Below, piece after piece: positions 41,987 to 51,009 of a stretch of 64,000 bases of DNA. The translations under genes and the position numbers were made by a program. Where the stretch lies: NCBI GenBank assembly GCA_019232625.1, contig JAFANP010000035.1, positions 201,512 through 265,511 on the forward strand. The letters run 5' to 3'. This DNA is from Alphaproteobacteria bacterium (lineage in GTDB: Bacteria > Pseudomonadota > Alphaproteobacteria > Sphingomonadales > Sphingomonadaceae). Each line of letters begins with the position of its first letter. Positions within the stretch are counted from its first letter, which is position 1. The notes beneath the pieces were generated by a model. It did no database searches and was not told where the DNA came from. It was given only the letters and a program-made list of their open reading frames with translations.

Positions 41987-44683
41987 TTAGAAGATGAAGT
42001 CGGTGCTGTGGATCGTCGGGGTGTTCACGAACACCATGGCGAAGTCCTGCGCACCGCCGTCGACATTGCCGGACACCACCGTCACCGGGCCGTCGAACGG
42101 GCTCTTCCCGTCGACGCCGTCCAGCTCCATGCCCAGCGCCTTCTCGGCGGCGTCCATGTTGCCGTAATGGTTGATCGAGAGGTCGCCGGCACCCTTGCCC
42201 GCGGCCTGCCCGACCCAGTTGAACGACTGGAAGCCGGCCTGAAGGCTGTTGGCGTCGATGCCGTGCAGGTCGATCTTGTCCTCGCCCGCCTTGAAGTCGA
42301 GCACCATGTCCACGGAGATGGCGCCGGCCTTGCTGCCGATCTTGCCGCCGCCGATCTCGGCCACGAACACGTCATTGCCGCTGCCGCCGGTCAGATAGTC
42401 GAGGCCGTCGCCGCCGATCAGGCGGTCGGCGCCCGCGCCGCCGTACAGGTGGTTCGAGAGGGCGTCGCCGGTGAGGACGTTGTCGAGCGCATTGCCCCAG
42501 GCGTCGGCGGCCGAGCCGCTGAGCACCAGGTTCTCGACATTGTCCGGCAGCGTGTAGTTGATCGCGCTGATCACCGTGTCGGTGCCCTCCCCGCCGAGCT
42601 CGACGACGAGGTCGCCGCCATTGTCGACATGGTAGGTGTCGTTGCCGGAGCCGCCGACCATCTTGTCGGCGCCGGCGCCGCCGTCGAGGTCGTCGTTGCC
42701 GCCGAGCCCGTAGAGCGTGTCGTTGCCCGCGCCGCCCGTCAGGGTGTTGGCGAGCTCGTTGCCGGTGATGACGTTGTCGAGGCCGTTGCCGCCGCCGGCG
42801 ACGGCGCCGCCGGTGAGGATCAAATTCTCGACATTGTCGCCCAGGGTGTAGCTGATCGAGCTGCTCACCTGGTCGATGCCCTGGCCCGCCTGCTCGACGA
42901 CCACGTCTCCGGCATCGTCGACGACATAGGCGTCGTTGCCGGTGCCGCCGGTCATCTGGTCGGCGCCGAGGCCGCCGTCCAGGACGTCGTCGCCGCCATT
43001 GCCGATCAGAGTGTCGTTGCCCGCGCCGCCCGTGAGGACGTTGGCGAGCTCGTTGCCGGTGATCGCGTTGTCGAGCTCGTTGCCGGTGCCGTTGGCGGCG
43101 GCGCCCGCGAGGATGAGGTTCTCGACATTGGCCGCGAGCGCATAGCTGATCGAAGCGGTGACGCGGTCCACGCCCTCGCCGGCATTCTCGGTGACGAGGT
43201 CGCCGGCATCGTCGACCACATAGGAATCGTCGCCGGTGCCGCCCGTCATCTGGTCGGCGCCGGCGCCGCCGTCGAGCAGGTCGTTGCCGGTGCCGCCGTT
43301 CAGCTTGTCGGCCCCGACGCCGCCGAAGAGCGTGTCGTTGCCGGCATTGCCGGTGAGCACGTCGTCGCCGGCATTGCCGGTCAGCACGTTGTCGACGTCG
43401 TTGCCGAGGATGGTGTCGGCGCCGCTGCCGCCGATCGCATTCTCGATGGTGACGCCATAGGCGATGCCGAAATTGTCGGTCAGCCGGCCGACCACCGCAT
43501 TCGCCTTAAGCGCCGCCATGTTGGCGTCGTAGGTCGAGCGGGGGATGGGCGCGAAGCCGTTGGCGGCGCGGTTGGCGTTGACCTGCTCGAAGCTCGGCGC
43601 GGTGTCGTAGGTGACGCCGCCGATGCTGGAGAGCGAACCTTCGTGAAGGTCGATCAGCTGGGTGGTCGCGAAGCCCGACGTGTCGATCGTGTCGATGCCG
43701 CCGGCATCCCAGATCGCGCCGAGCGGCGCCGGGGTCTTGACGAAGTCGAACGTGTCGCGGCCCGCATTGCTGTTGAAGCCGTAGACCGTGTCGCCGGTCC
43801 GAGTCGTCATGTCGGCGCCGTAGATGCGCTGGGCCGCGAGGATGTCGTGGATCAGCGGCACGCCCGCATAGGCGGTCGTCGAGAGGTTGAAGTCGAACGC
43901 CCGGGCGCCGATCGCGCTGGCGTCGAAATAGGACATGATCGTGTAGACGCGGTTGTCCTGATAATATTCGGCGTTGACCGGATAGGTGATGGAGACGCCC
44001 GGCGCCGCGTTATAGGCGCCCGGGTGCGAGAGGCCGAGAGCGTGGCCGATCTCGTGGGCCAGCGTCTGCATGCCGTAGCGGCCCTCGTCGAGCTGCAGGT
44101 TGCTCGGCTGGCTCAGCGACACCCAGACGTCGCCGCCGATGTCGAGGACCTGGGCGTTGACGATCGCGTTGGAGCTGATCGTCCTGGTCGGCACATAGGC
44201 ATAGGCCTGGGTGGTCGGCGCGCTGGCGAGGTTGCCGAACGCGATGTCCGCGGAGTTGATGTCGCTCTCCTGAAGCGACACGGCGATCACGTCGTCCCAC
44301 GACTGGAGCGCCTCGCGGGCGGCGTCGCGCTGGGCCGGCGAGAAAGCGGCGAAGTTAAAGAATTCGGGGAGGCCGAAGAGGCCGCCGTTGAAGGCATAGA
44401 CGTAGCCATTGTCCCACAGCGTGTCCTGGCTCTCGTGGAAGCCGAACTTGATCACGCTGAGGTCGGCGTCGCTCTGCGGGCCGTTGTTCGGACCGGTGGA
44501 GAAGCCTCCGCCGGTGCGGTTGAGATAGAGCGCGATCTGGGCCGGGCTCCAGATCGGCTTGCCGTTGGCGGCCGTGCCGGTCTGGCCGTCGACCGAGGCG
44601 TCGAGGGCGACGAAGTCGCTCGGCGGCGAGTAGGTGTAGCCGTCGTCGTCCTGATCGATGCCGCTGATGTTCTCTTCAGACAT
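41987..44683 (-). CDS. Large serralysin-like M10 metallopeptidase with RTX modules
   Basis: 898 residues. The zinc site is HEIGHALGLSHPG and the Met-turn IMSYF, within an N-terminal catalytic domain of about 290 residues. Then come RTX blocks (GGxGxDxL nonapeptides such as GGAGNDTL, GGTGNDLL). Three modules of roughly 95 residues follow, each with a DAYVVDDAGD segment, an NVENLIL segment and RTX repeats. A final non-repetitive part (LDFKAGEDKIDLHGIDANS) precedes the C-terminus PTIHSTDFIF. It has no N-terminal signal peptide, so type I export is expected. The ATG directly follows the stop of the exported protein gene at 44684. Confidence 0.93.
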   Translation of the reverse strand: MSEENISGIDQDDDGYTYSPPSDFVALDASVDGQTGTAANGKPIWSPAQIALYLNRTGGGFSTGPNNGPQSDADLSVIKFGFHESQDTLWDNGYVYAFNGGLFGLPEFFNFAAFSPAQRDAAREALQSWDDVIAVSLQESDINSADIAFGNLASAPTTQAYAYVPTRTISSNAIVNAQVLDIGGDVWVSLSQPSNLQLDEGRYGMQTLAHEIGHALGLSHPGAYNAAPGVSITYPVNAEYYQDNRVYTIMSYFDASAIGARAFDFNLSTTAYAGVPLIHDILAAQRIYGADMTTRTGDTVYGFNSNAGRDTFDFVKTPAPLGAIWDAGGIDTIDTSGFATTQLIDLHEGSLSSIGGVTYDTAPSFEQVNANRAANGFAPIPRSTYDANMAALKANAVVGRLTDNFGIAYGVTIENAIGGSGADTILGNDVDNVLTGNAGDDVLTGNAGNDTLFGGVGADKLNGGTGNDLLDGGAGADQMTGGTGDDSYVVDDAGDLVTENAGEGVDRVTASISYALAANVENLILAGAAANGTGNELDNAITGNELANVLTGGAGNDTLIGNGGDDVLDGGLGADQMTGGTGNDAYVVDDAGDVVVEQAGQGIDQVSSSISYTLGDNVENLILTGGAVAGGGNGLDNVITGNELANTLTGGAGNDTLYGLGGNDDLDGGAGADKMVGGSGNDTYHVDNGGDLVVELGGEGTDTVISAINYTLPDNVENLVLSGSAADAWGNALDNVLTGDALSNHLYGGAGADRLIGGDGLDYLTGGSGNDVFVAEIGGGKIGSKAGAISVDMVLDFKAGEDKIDLHGIDANSLQAGFQSFNWVGQAAGKGAGDLSINHYGNMDAAEKALGMELDGVDGKSPFDGPVTVVSGNVDGGAQDFAMVFVNTPTIHSTDFIF

Positions 44684-45211
44684 TTAATTCCCCTCCGGGC
44701 TTTGGTTGTTGTTGACGGATTGCGGGCCGGCCGGGCGCGAGAGCCACGGCAGGGTGCTGGAAAGGGCGCCGCCGAGCGCCGCATCGAGCGCCGCGTCGTC
44801 GTCGAGCGGAACGGCCCGCGGCGCGGCGGCGAACAGGAACGCGTCGGCGCCGGCCGACGCGCGGTAGGGGCGCAGGCTGAACGCGAGGAGCGGCCCGCGG
44901 GCGGAGCGCTCGACGTTGAAATGGGCGAGCAGCGCCAGGCTCTCCGGCGCGAGCAGGGCGGGATCGCCCGGCGCGAGGATTTCCACCGGCACCGGCGCGC
45001 CCTTGGCCGCCAGCGCCTTCACCCGGCCGCACAGCCGCGCCTGCAAGCTGCCGTGATCGACGCCGCCGCCGGTCTGGACGAGGCAGGTGACGGTCACGCG
45101 GGCGAGGCCCTGATAAGCGGGAACCGGCGTCGCGGCCGACCCGGCGGTCGTCGCCGAGCCGAGCAGGACGAGCGCGCCGAGCGCGCGCTGAAACTGCGCC
45201 AGATGATGCAT
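44684..45211 (-). CDS. Exported protein of unknown function upstream of the RTX protease
   Basis: 175 residues from ATG 45211. A signal peptide is visible (MHHLAQFQRALGALVLLGSA, cleavage near AGSAA). The mature part has two cysteines early (TVTCLVQTGG and QARLCGRVKAL), which could form a disulfide. It then has GAPVPVEILAPGDP and FLFAAAPRAVPLDDDAALDAAL. I know no family. The stop TAA touches the ATG of the serralysin gene, so the pair is co-expressed. Serralysin operons often encode a periplasmic inhibitor (AprI/Inh), but this protein is longer and shows no clear resemblance. Confidence 0.7.
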   Translation of the reverse strand: MHHLAQFQRALGALVLLGSATTAGSAATPVPAYQGLARVTVTCLVQTGGGVDHGSLQARLCGRVKALAAKGAPVPVEILAPGDPALLAPESLALLAHFNVERSARGPLLAFSLRPYRASAGADAFLFAAAPRAVPLDDDAALDAALGGALSSTLPWLSRPAGPQSVNNNQSPEGN

Positions 45212-45371
45212 GATTGCCCCACGCCCCACGCAAAAGCACAAGCCCGGATGCGGGGGTGCGATTGACTAAGTGGTTCCTTTAGTTACGCTTTTTGCCGGGG
45301 TCAATCCAACATTAACTAATTTTAATCGTGCTGGCGGGGCGCTTCGGCGCAGCCGGCCGCGACGTTGGAAA

Positions 45372-45447
45372 TGGTGCCGAGTGTCCGACTCGAACGGACG
45401 ACCTACCGCTTACAAGGCGGTTGCTCTACCAGCTGAGCTAACCCGGC
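45372..45447 (-). tRNA. tRNA-Thr (anticodon UGU)
   Basis: All arms fold on the minus strand. The acceptor is GCCGGGT with ACTCGGC (one G-T pair), followed by A and an encoded CCA. The D arm is GCTCAGCTGGTAGAGC. The anticodon arm is ACCGC-CTTGTAA-GCGGT, giving anticodon TGT. The T arm is GTCCG-TTCGAGT-CGGAC. The 130 bases before it (45242-45371) contain nothing else I can name. Confidence 0.96.
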
Positions 45448-45561
45448 CCGGCCCGGACCATGGGTGATTGGAGCCCCGCCGTCCAGCCCCGCGCGGCCGG
45501 TTGACGCCGCCGGCCGCTTCGAGCGACACTGGTCGGGCGGCGCGCGCGGCGGGGGCAAGGC

Positions 45562-46551
45562 ATGGCGTTTCGAACCGGGCGATGGCGGGCGGCGGCGGCG
45601 GTGCTGGCGCTCGCCGGCCTTGCGGCGCCGGCGGTCGGACAGGCGGCCGACGCGCCGCCGCCCCATCGCTCGAAATGGCCCAACCTCGCCACCGGCGCCG
45701 ACACCGCCGAGGCGACGGCGAGCCTCGATCTCGGCCCGAGCCTGGAGCGCGGCCGGTCGGCGCGGGACCAGCTCGCCGACCACCGCCGCCTCGCCGCCGC
45801 GCTGGCGGGGCTCGCGCCTCAGCGGCCGGGCGTGGTCGACGCCTACGTGATCTCCATCGCGCTCGACAGCGACGCCGTCTTCGCCCGTGAAGCGCGCGAG
45901 GCGGGGAGGGTCCTCTCCCGCCGCTACGACGCCGCCGGCCGCACCCTGGTGCTCGCCGGAAGCGACGGCCGCGGTTCGAGCGCGCTCCCCCAGGCAAGCC
46001 TCAGGGCCCTCAGTGCGGCGCTCGCGCGGGTGGCGGAGCTTATGGACCTCGATGAGGACGTGCTGGTCGTTTATACGACCGGCCACGGAATCCCCGCCGG
46101 CCTCACCTGGCACGACGGCGACCAGGGCTATGGGCTGCTTACCCCTACGCGGCTCGCCGGGCTGCTGTCGGAGCTGGGCATCTCCAACCGCCTCCTCATC
46201 CTCTCGGCCTGCTTCTCCGGCGCGTTCGTTCCGGTGCTGTGGAGCGACACCACCGCCATCCTCACCGCCGCCTCCGCCAGCCGCACCTCCTTCGGCTGCG
46301 CCGCCGACAACGACTGGACCTTCTTCGGCGACGCCATGGTCAACCACGCGCTGCGCAAGCCGCAGCCGCTCGCCGACGCCTCGGTCGAGGCGTTGCGGCT
46401 GGTCGAAAGCTGGGAGGCCGCCAAGCGCTACGATCCGTCCTACCCGCAGGTCAGCATCGGCGCTCGGGTCGACACTTGGCTGAAGCCGCTCGAGGCGCGG
46501 ATGCCGAGGACGGCGGAGGCGCCGGTCGGCCGCCCGGCGACGCGGCCTTGA
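45562..46551 (+). CDS. C13 family (legumain-like) cysteine peptidase, exported
   Basis: 329 residues with a signal peptide (AAAVLALAGLAAPAVGQ). The caspase-like fold residues are visible: a hydrophobic strand and VVYTTGHGIPAG with His175, then LLILSACFSGAFVP with the nucleophile Cys217. This H-G...S-A-C pattern is that of the C13 legumain/GPI-transamidase family, which in bacteria is exported and poorly studied. It would cut or transfer peptides after Asn or Asp in the periplasm. It stands alone after the tRNA gene and is convergent with the next gene. Confidence 0.82.
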   Translation: MAFRTGRWRAAAAVLALAGLAAPAVGQAADAPPPHRSKWPNLATGADTAEATASLDLGPSLERGRSARDQLADHRRLAAALAGLAPQRPGVVDAYVISIALDSDAVFAREAREAGRVLSRRYDAAGRTLVLAGSDGRGSSALPQASLRALSAALARVAELMDLDEDVLVVYTTGHGIPAGLTWHDGDQGYGLLTPTRLAGLLSELGISNRLLILSACFSGAFVPVLWSDTTAILTAASASRTSFGCAADNDWTFFGDAMVNHALRKPQPLADASVEALRLVESWEAAKRYDPSYPQVSIGARVDTWLKPLEARMPRTAEAPVGRPATRP

Positions 46552-46612
46552 TGGTGCGACCTTGCAAGTCGCTCCTCAGGATGAGCGGACAGGCTGGAGC
46601 TCCGGGCCCGCC

Positions 46613-47467
46613 TTACAAAATCCCGAACGTCCAGCCTTCGGCTCGGGCGAGCTGGGGAGTGAGGCCTTCGGGCGCGAAGGCATTCGGCTCGAGGGCCGCG
46701 AGCGACCGCATGCCGGCGGCGGTGACGAGCGCGTCGGTCTGGTGGTCGCTGGGCTCGAACGGCAGCCTCGCCGGCCGGCTCCCCAGCCCGGCAAGCGCCA
46801 GGTCCAGCTCAGCGCTCGAGCGCACCTTGCTTCCGCGCAGGCCCGCCCGGCGAAGGTAGATCCGCGTGTAGATCTCGACGACCGCGCTGCCGCGGTCGGG
46901 AAGGGGGTCCATCGGCCAGACCGCGACGCGCCCCGCCAGATGATGGAGCAGCCGCATGCCCGCGAAGCTCGCCTTGGCCACCTGGGCGGCGCCGATCGCA
47001 TCGTAGGCGCTGGCGGTCTTGCGCCCGCCCTGTGCGTTCAGCCGGGCGTCGCATTGCCGGAAATGCATGAAGCGCGACTTCTCGCCGTCGGCGATCCCGA
47101 AATAGAAATGGCGGCGGTGGACCCGCTCGAGGAAGCTCGCGGCGCCGAGATCTTCGTCGTCGCTTCGGGAATCGACATAGGCCCAGAATTGGCGCGCCGT
47201 CGAAGGCACGCCCGGCTCGCCTGGCAGATATTCGCCGCGTTCGGCGATCGGCGGAGCGAAGCTGAAGTCGAAGCCGTAGAGGGTCGGGGCCTCCACCGCC
47301 GTCTCGAGCAGCCAGTCGAGCACCTCGGTCCGCGACCAGACATGGTCGGGCCGGACGAGGAGGGGCGGCGTGTCGCCGGCGTCGGCGACGGCAATGGAGA
47401 TGCCCTTGTGGCGCTTGCCCTTGGCCCCCGACCAGTCGATCGCGGCGAAGCGGGTGAAGCCCGTCAT
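46613..47467 (-). CDS. DUF429-like protein of RNase H-type fold
   Basis: 284 residues. The N-terminus FAAIDWSGAKGKRHKG, then LYGFDFSFAPP and DHQTDALVTAAGMRSL, gives a pattern of spaced aspartates (Asp, Asp, Asp-x-x-x-Asp) on strands typical of actin/RNase H-like folds and of DUF429. Such proteins are predicted nucleases, but none of this group is well characterised. It ends just before the C13 peptidase gene (convergent) and starts 47 bases from the channel-like gene on the same strand. Confidence 0.55.
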   Translation of the reverse strand: MTGFTRFAAIDWSGAKGKRHKGISIAVADAGDTPPLLVRPDHVWSRTEVLDWLLETAVEAPTLYGFDFSFAPPIAERGEYLPGEPGVPSTARQFWAYVDSRSDDEDLGAASFLERVHRRHFYFGIADGEKSRFMHFRQCDARLNAQGGRKTASAYDAIGAAQVAKASFAGMRLLHHLAGRVAVWPMDPLPDRGSAVVEIYTRIYLRRAGLRGSKVRSSAELDLALAGLGSRPARLPFEPSDHQTDALVTAAGMRSLAALEPNAFAPEGLTPQLARAEGWTFGIL

Positions 47468-47514
47468 CCGTCAGTCCTCCCCATGAGCTGGCCGCACGGG
47501 GAGGACGAGGATCT

Positions 47515-48825
47515 TCACACCAGCGGCGGCTGGCTGTCGTTCGGCGGCGGCGGCGGCGGCGGCGGCGCCCGGGGCGCCCGCGGCCGCGCCGGCGGCGCGG
47601 GGACGGCATTGGAGTCCGTCCACCGCTCGAGCAGCTTGTGCGCCGTCGGCCGTCCGCCGAGGCCGAAGGCGAGGGCGCAGGCGATCGCCGCGGAACCGAT
47701 GATCGAGGCGAAGGCGATGATCACGATCTCGTTGGCGAGGCCCATGAACCTCAGGCCCATCGCCACCGCCAGCGCGATGATCGACCAGCGCAGGATGGTC
47801 GGAAGCCAGCCTTCGGTGCCGGCGCCGCTGACGAGGTTGGCGACGATCCGCGCGATGGCGACTCCGCCCAGGATGATCGCCGCGCCGAACAGGACGTGGC
47901 TGCCGAGCTCCAGGATCTGCGCCAGCATCGCCGCGATGATCGGCGACTGGAGCAGCTCGGCGGCCTTGATCGCGAAGAAGATCAGGATCGCGACCATCGC
48001 CAGCGTGCCCACCGTGCGCGACGGCGTCGCCGTCTCGGACGAGATTCCGAGCGCGCTGACGGAGCGGTCGAAGCCCATCGACGGCAGCAGCTGCTCCAGG
48101 CCCTGCTTGGCGAGCTTGCCCAGCAGATAGCCGATGGCGAGCAGGATAAGGGCGCCGATGACGAGCGGGATCGAATCGAGGATGGTGCGGAGCATCTGCG
48201 TCGCCGGGCCGGAAATGGCCTGGATGCGCAGCGCGTCCAGCGCCGAGATCGTCACGGGGATCATGATCAGGAAGAAGACGACCATGCCGATCGAGCGGCT
48301 GATCGAGCTGCGGGGGCCGATCGACGGGGCGGCGCCGGCCGGGCTTGCCGGCACGGTGCCGCTGGTCTCGGAAAGGCCGGTCCTGCGCAGCCAGCCGTCC
48401 GCGTTAGCGGCGAGCAGCGCGCCCTCCACCAGCCGCCGCACGATCCGCGCGACGATCAGCCCGACGAAGAAGATGAGGCCGGCGCCGACCAGGTTCGGGA
48501 TGAAGGCGAAGGTGCGGGTGGTGAGCTGGCGCACCGGATCGAGCACTCCGGCGAGCCGCAGCGGCTGGAGCGCGATCATGATTCCGACGAGCAGGATGAG
48601 CCAGAAGGCGATGTCGCCGATCAGGCTGCCGAGCGTCTTTCCGGGATCGGCTTCGTAATGCTTCCTCAGCGCCGGGACGCGGTCGACGACCTTGGCGATC
48701 GCCCACTTGGCGGCGCGGGCGAGGATCCACGCGACGACGAGGATGGCGATGGCGCCGAGGATGCGCGGGCCCCAGTCCATCAGCTCCGCCTTGAAATAGG
48801 CGCCGTCGCCGTCGGTCTGATACAT
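47515..48825 (-). CDS. Mechanosensitive-channel-like membrane protein (CmpX / TM-helix repeat type)
   Basis: 436 residues. Several hydrophobic segments repeat the conserved TM-helix pattern (PF05552): ILGAIAILVVAWILARAAKW, FAFIPNLVGAGLIFFVGLIVARIVRRL, LDSIPLVIGALILLAIGYLLGKL and LGSHVLFGAAIILGGVAIARIVANL (each quoted alone or in part). The canonical MscS beta domain is not evident, as in CmpX-like proteins. The tail is Pro/Arg-rich (PAPPARPRAPRAPPPPPPPP). A role in osmotic response or membrane signalling is inferred from the family. Confidence 0.82.
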   Translation of the reverse strand: MYQTDGDGAYFKAELMDWGPRILGAIAILVVAWILARAAKWAIAKVVDRVPALRKHYEADPGKTLGSLIGDIAFWLILLVGIMIALQPLRLAGVLDPVRQLTTRTFAFIPNLVGAGLIFFVGLIVARIVRRLVEGALLAANADGWLRRTGLSETSGTVPASPAGAAPSIGPRSSISRSIGMVVFFLIMIPVTISALDALRIQAISGPATQMLRTILDSIPLVIGALILLAIGYLLGKLAKQGLEQLLPSMGFDRSVSALGISSETATPSRTVGTLAMVAILIFFAIKAAELLQSPIIAAMLAQILELGSHVLFGAAIILGGVAIARIVANLVSGAGTEGWLPTILRWSIIALAVAMGLRFMGLANEIVIIAFASIIGSAAIACALAFGLGGRPTAHKLLERWTDSNAVPAPPARPRAPRAPPPPPPPPNDSQPPLV

Positions 48826-48878
48826 GGCTGCTCCCCTTTGCTGAACGCGGCGGCTCGTCCCGCCGCGCTTTCAATGGA

Positions 48879-50213
48879 TCAAGAGTCCCGGTGTTCCTTC
48901 CTCAGGGACTCCCAATATTCCAGCCGCTCCCGGAGCCTCTTCTCGAAGCCGCGCTCGGTCGGCTCGTAGAAGCTCTGGGGCTGCATCTCCTCGGGCCAAT
49001 AATCGTCGCCCGAAAAGCCTTCCGCCTCATCGTGGTCGTACCGGTAGCCCTTGCCGTAGCCGATCGTCTTCATCAGCCTGGTCGGGGCATTGAGGATGTT
49101 CTTGGGCGGCATCAGGGAGCCGGTCTCCCTGGCCGAGCGCCACGCCGCCTTCTGCGCCTTGTAGACCGCGTTCGATTTGGGCGCGGTGGCAAGGTAGAGG
49201 CAGGCCTGGGCGATGGCGAGCTCGCCTTCGGGAGAGCCGAGGAAATCGTAGGTGTCCTTGGCCGCGATGCACTGCACCAGGGCCTGCGGATCGGCGAGGC
49301 CGATATCCTCGACGGCGGCGCGGGTGAGCCGCCGCATCAGGAAGAGCGGCTCCTCCCCTGCGGTGAGCATCCGCGCCAGATAGTAGAGCGCCGCCTGCGG
49401 GTCGGAGCCGCGGATCGACTTATGAAGCGCCGAGATGAGGTTGTAATGCCCCTCCCGGTCCTTGTCGTAGACGGCGACCCGGCGGTGGAGGAGCGCCGAC
49501 AAGGCGGCGGGATCCAGCAACTCCCTCTCCCCTGAAGTGGACGGGGTGATCGAGAACAGGGTCTCCGCCTGGTTGAGGAGGAAGCGGCCGTCGCCGTCGG
49601 CGGTGGCGACGAGGGCGTCGCGCGCGTCCGGAGTCAGCGGGAGGGGCCGCTCCATCAGCGCCTCGGCGCGGTCGAGCAGCCGGCACAGGGCGGAATGGTC
49701 GAGGCGGTTGAGGATCAGCACCTGGGCGCGCGACAGCAAGGCGGCGTTGAGCTCGAACGACGGGTTCTCCGTCGTCGCGCCGACCAGGACCACCGTGCCG
49801 TCCTCGACATAGGGGAGGAAGCCGTCCTGCTGGGCGCGGTTGAAGCGGTGGATCTCGTCCACGAAGAGCAGGGTCTGGCTGCCGGCGCGGGCGAAGTCGC
49901 GCGCCTCCGCGAACACCTTCTTGAGATCGGCGACGCCCGAGAAGACGGCGGAGATGGCGACGAAGCGCATGCCCACCGCGTCGGCGAGGAGGCGGGCGAT
50001 CGTCGTCTTGCCCGTGCCCGGCGGCCCCCACAATATCATCGAGGCGAGCTTACCCGCCGCGACCATCCGGCCGATCGCGCCGTCGGGTCCGGTGAGATGG
50101 TCCTGCCCCACCACCTCGGCCAGGCTGCGCGGCCGCAACCGGTCGGCGAGCGGGGCGCTGTCGGGCGGCTGCGACGGGGCCGACGGAGGGTCGCTGGCGA
50201 AGAGATCGGCCAT
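48879..50213 (-). CDS. rarA: Replication-associated recombination protein A (AAA+ ATPase)
   Basis: 444 residues from ATG 50213 (MADLFAS); an in-frame ATG six codons earlier is less like homologues. Walker A is WGPPGTGKTTIARLLA and Walker B VDEIHRF, with sensor 1 VGATTENPSFELN. The C-terminal MgsA/RarA domain has GSDPQAALYYLARML and KNILNAPTRLMK, ending in the YEPTERGFEKRLRERLEYW tail. RarA acts at stalled replication forks with SSB and RecA. It ends 53 bases before the start of the channel-like gene on the same strand. Confidence 0.95.
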   Translation of the reverse strand: MADLFASDPPSAPSQPPDSAPLADRLRPRSLAEVVGQDHLTGPDGAIGRMVAAGKLASMILWGPPGTGKTTIARLLADAVGMRFVAISAVFSGVADLKKVFAEARDFARAGSQTLLFVDEIHRFNRAQQDGFLPYVEDGTVVLVGATTENPSFELNAALLSRAQVLILNRLDHSALCRLLDRAEALMERPLPLTPDARDALVATADGDGRFLLNQAETLFSITPSTSGERELLDPAALSALLHRRVAVYDKDREGHYNLISALHKSIRGSDPQAALYYLARMLTAGEEPLFLMRRLTRAAVEDIGLADPQALVQCIAAKDTYDFLGSPEGELAIAQACLYLATAPKSNAVYKAQKAAWRSARETGSLMPPKNILNAPTRLMKTIGYGKGYRYDHDEAEGFSGDDYWPEEMQPQSFYEPTERGFEKRLRERLEYWESLRKEHRDS

Positions 50214-50279
50214 CCGGAGCCTGTAGCGCATGCCGCGGCGATTTTCGCGGGCGAAAAAAGCTTGACCAGCGACTGAACC

Positions 50280-50300
50280 AAGATATATCTAAGCTATCTT
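50280..50300. promoter_or_regulatory. Inverted repeat upstream of padR, probable PadR operator
   Basis: AAGATA (50280-50285) and TATCTT (50295-50300) are inverted around TATCTAAGC, and AGATATATCT within it is itself palindromic. It lies about 20 bases before the padR start in an AT-rich stretch, where PadR proteins usually bind to control their own gene. An AAGGAAG ribosome site follows. Confidence 0.55.
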
Positions 50301-50320
50301 CGAATATAAGGAAGACTGTC

Positions 50321-50950
50321 ATGAGGATGCGGTGCGGGCCGGGTTTCGGCTTCGAGAAGGCGATGGGGCCTGGTATCTTCGCGATGCGCTTCGGCCCGCG
50401 CGGCGGGGGCTGGGACGGGGCCGACTGGGGAAGCGACTTCGGCGGGTTCGGCGGGTTCGGCGGCGGCCACGGCCGGCGCGGCCGGCGCGGCCGAATGTTC
50501 GAATCGGGCGAGTTGCGCCTCGTCCTCCTGAAGCTCATCCAGGACCAGCCGCGCCACGGCTACGACCTCATCCGAGCCATCGAGGAGCTGACCCATGGCA
50601 GCTACGCCCCGAGCCCGGGCGTGGTCTATCCCACCCTCACCATGCTCCTCGACATGGGGCTGATCGAGGAGGCGGCGGTGGAGGGCGCGCGCAAGCCCTT
50701 CGCGATCACCGCCCAGGGGCAGGCCCAGCTCGCCGAGCGGGCGGAGGAGGTTGAGGGCCTGTTCGCGCGCCTGGAGGGCGCGGGCGAGGGCAAGCGGCGC
50801 GCCGGCGGGCGGCCGATCCAGCGCGCCGTCGGCAACCTGCTCTCGGCGCTGTGGCACCGCGTCACCGCCGACGACATGGGCGAGGACCGCCTGCACGAGA
50901 TCGCCGCCATCCTCGACGAGGCGGCGCAGAGGATCGAGCGCCTCAAATAA
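50321..50950 (+). CDS. PadR family transcriptional regulator
   Basis: 209 residues. A Gly/Arg-rich N-terminal extension (FGGFGGFGGGHGRRGRRGR) precedes the PadR winged helix: LRLVLLKLIQDQPRHGYDLI, YAPSPGVVYPTLTMLLDMGLIEEA (in parts) and the wing. The C-terminal helices (LLSALWHRVTADDMGEDRL) would form the dimer interface. PadR proteins with such glycine-rich leaders are often repressors of their own gene and of a nearby transporter. None is adjacent here; rarA is divergent. The operator-like repeat is described at 50280. Confidence 0.92.
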   Translation: MRMRCGPGFGFEKAMGPGIFAMRFGPRGGGWDGADWGSDFGGFGGFGGGHGRRGRRGRMFESGELRLVLLKLIQDQPRHGYDLIRAIEELTHGSYAPSPGVVYPTLTMLLDMGLIEEAAVEGARKPFAITAQGQAQLAERAEEVEGLFARLEGAGEGKRRAGGRPIQRAVGNLLSALWHRVTADDMGEDRLHEIAAILDEAAQRIERLK

Positions 50951-50955
50951 GCGAA

Positions 50956-50983
50956 AGGGCGCCCCGCGCGAGCGGGACGCCCT
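50956..50983. terminator. Hairpin after padR
   Basis: AGGGCG-CCCCGC, loop GCGA, GCGGGA-CGCCCT: a 12-bp stem with one mismatch, six bases after the padR stop and ahead of the convergent lipoprotein gene. Confidence 0.7.
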
Positions 50984-51009
50984 CGAGTTCGCGGGTCGTG
51001 ACCGGCGGC

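Noticed and set aside
42008-45265. 1085-codon plus-strand frame over the RTX protease
   Set aside because: Antisense to RTX repeats; it is low-complexity Val/Ala/Gly/Asp and without any domain pattern.
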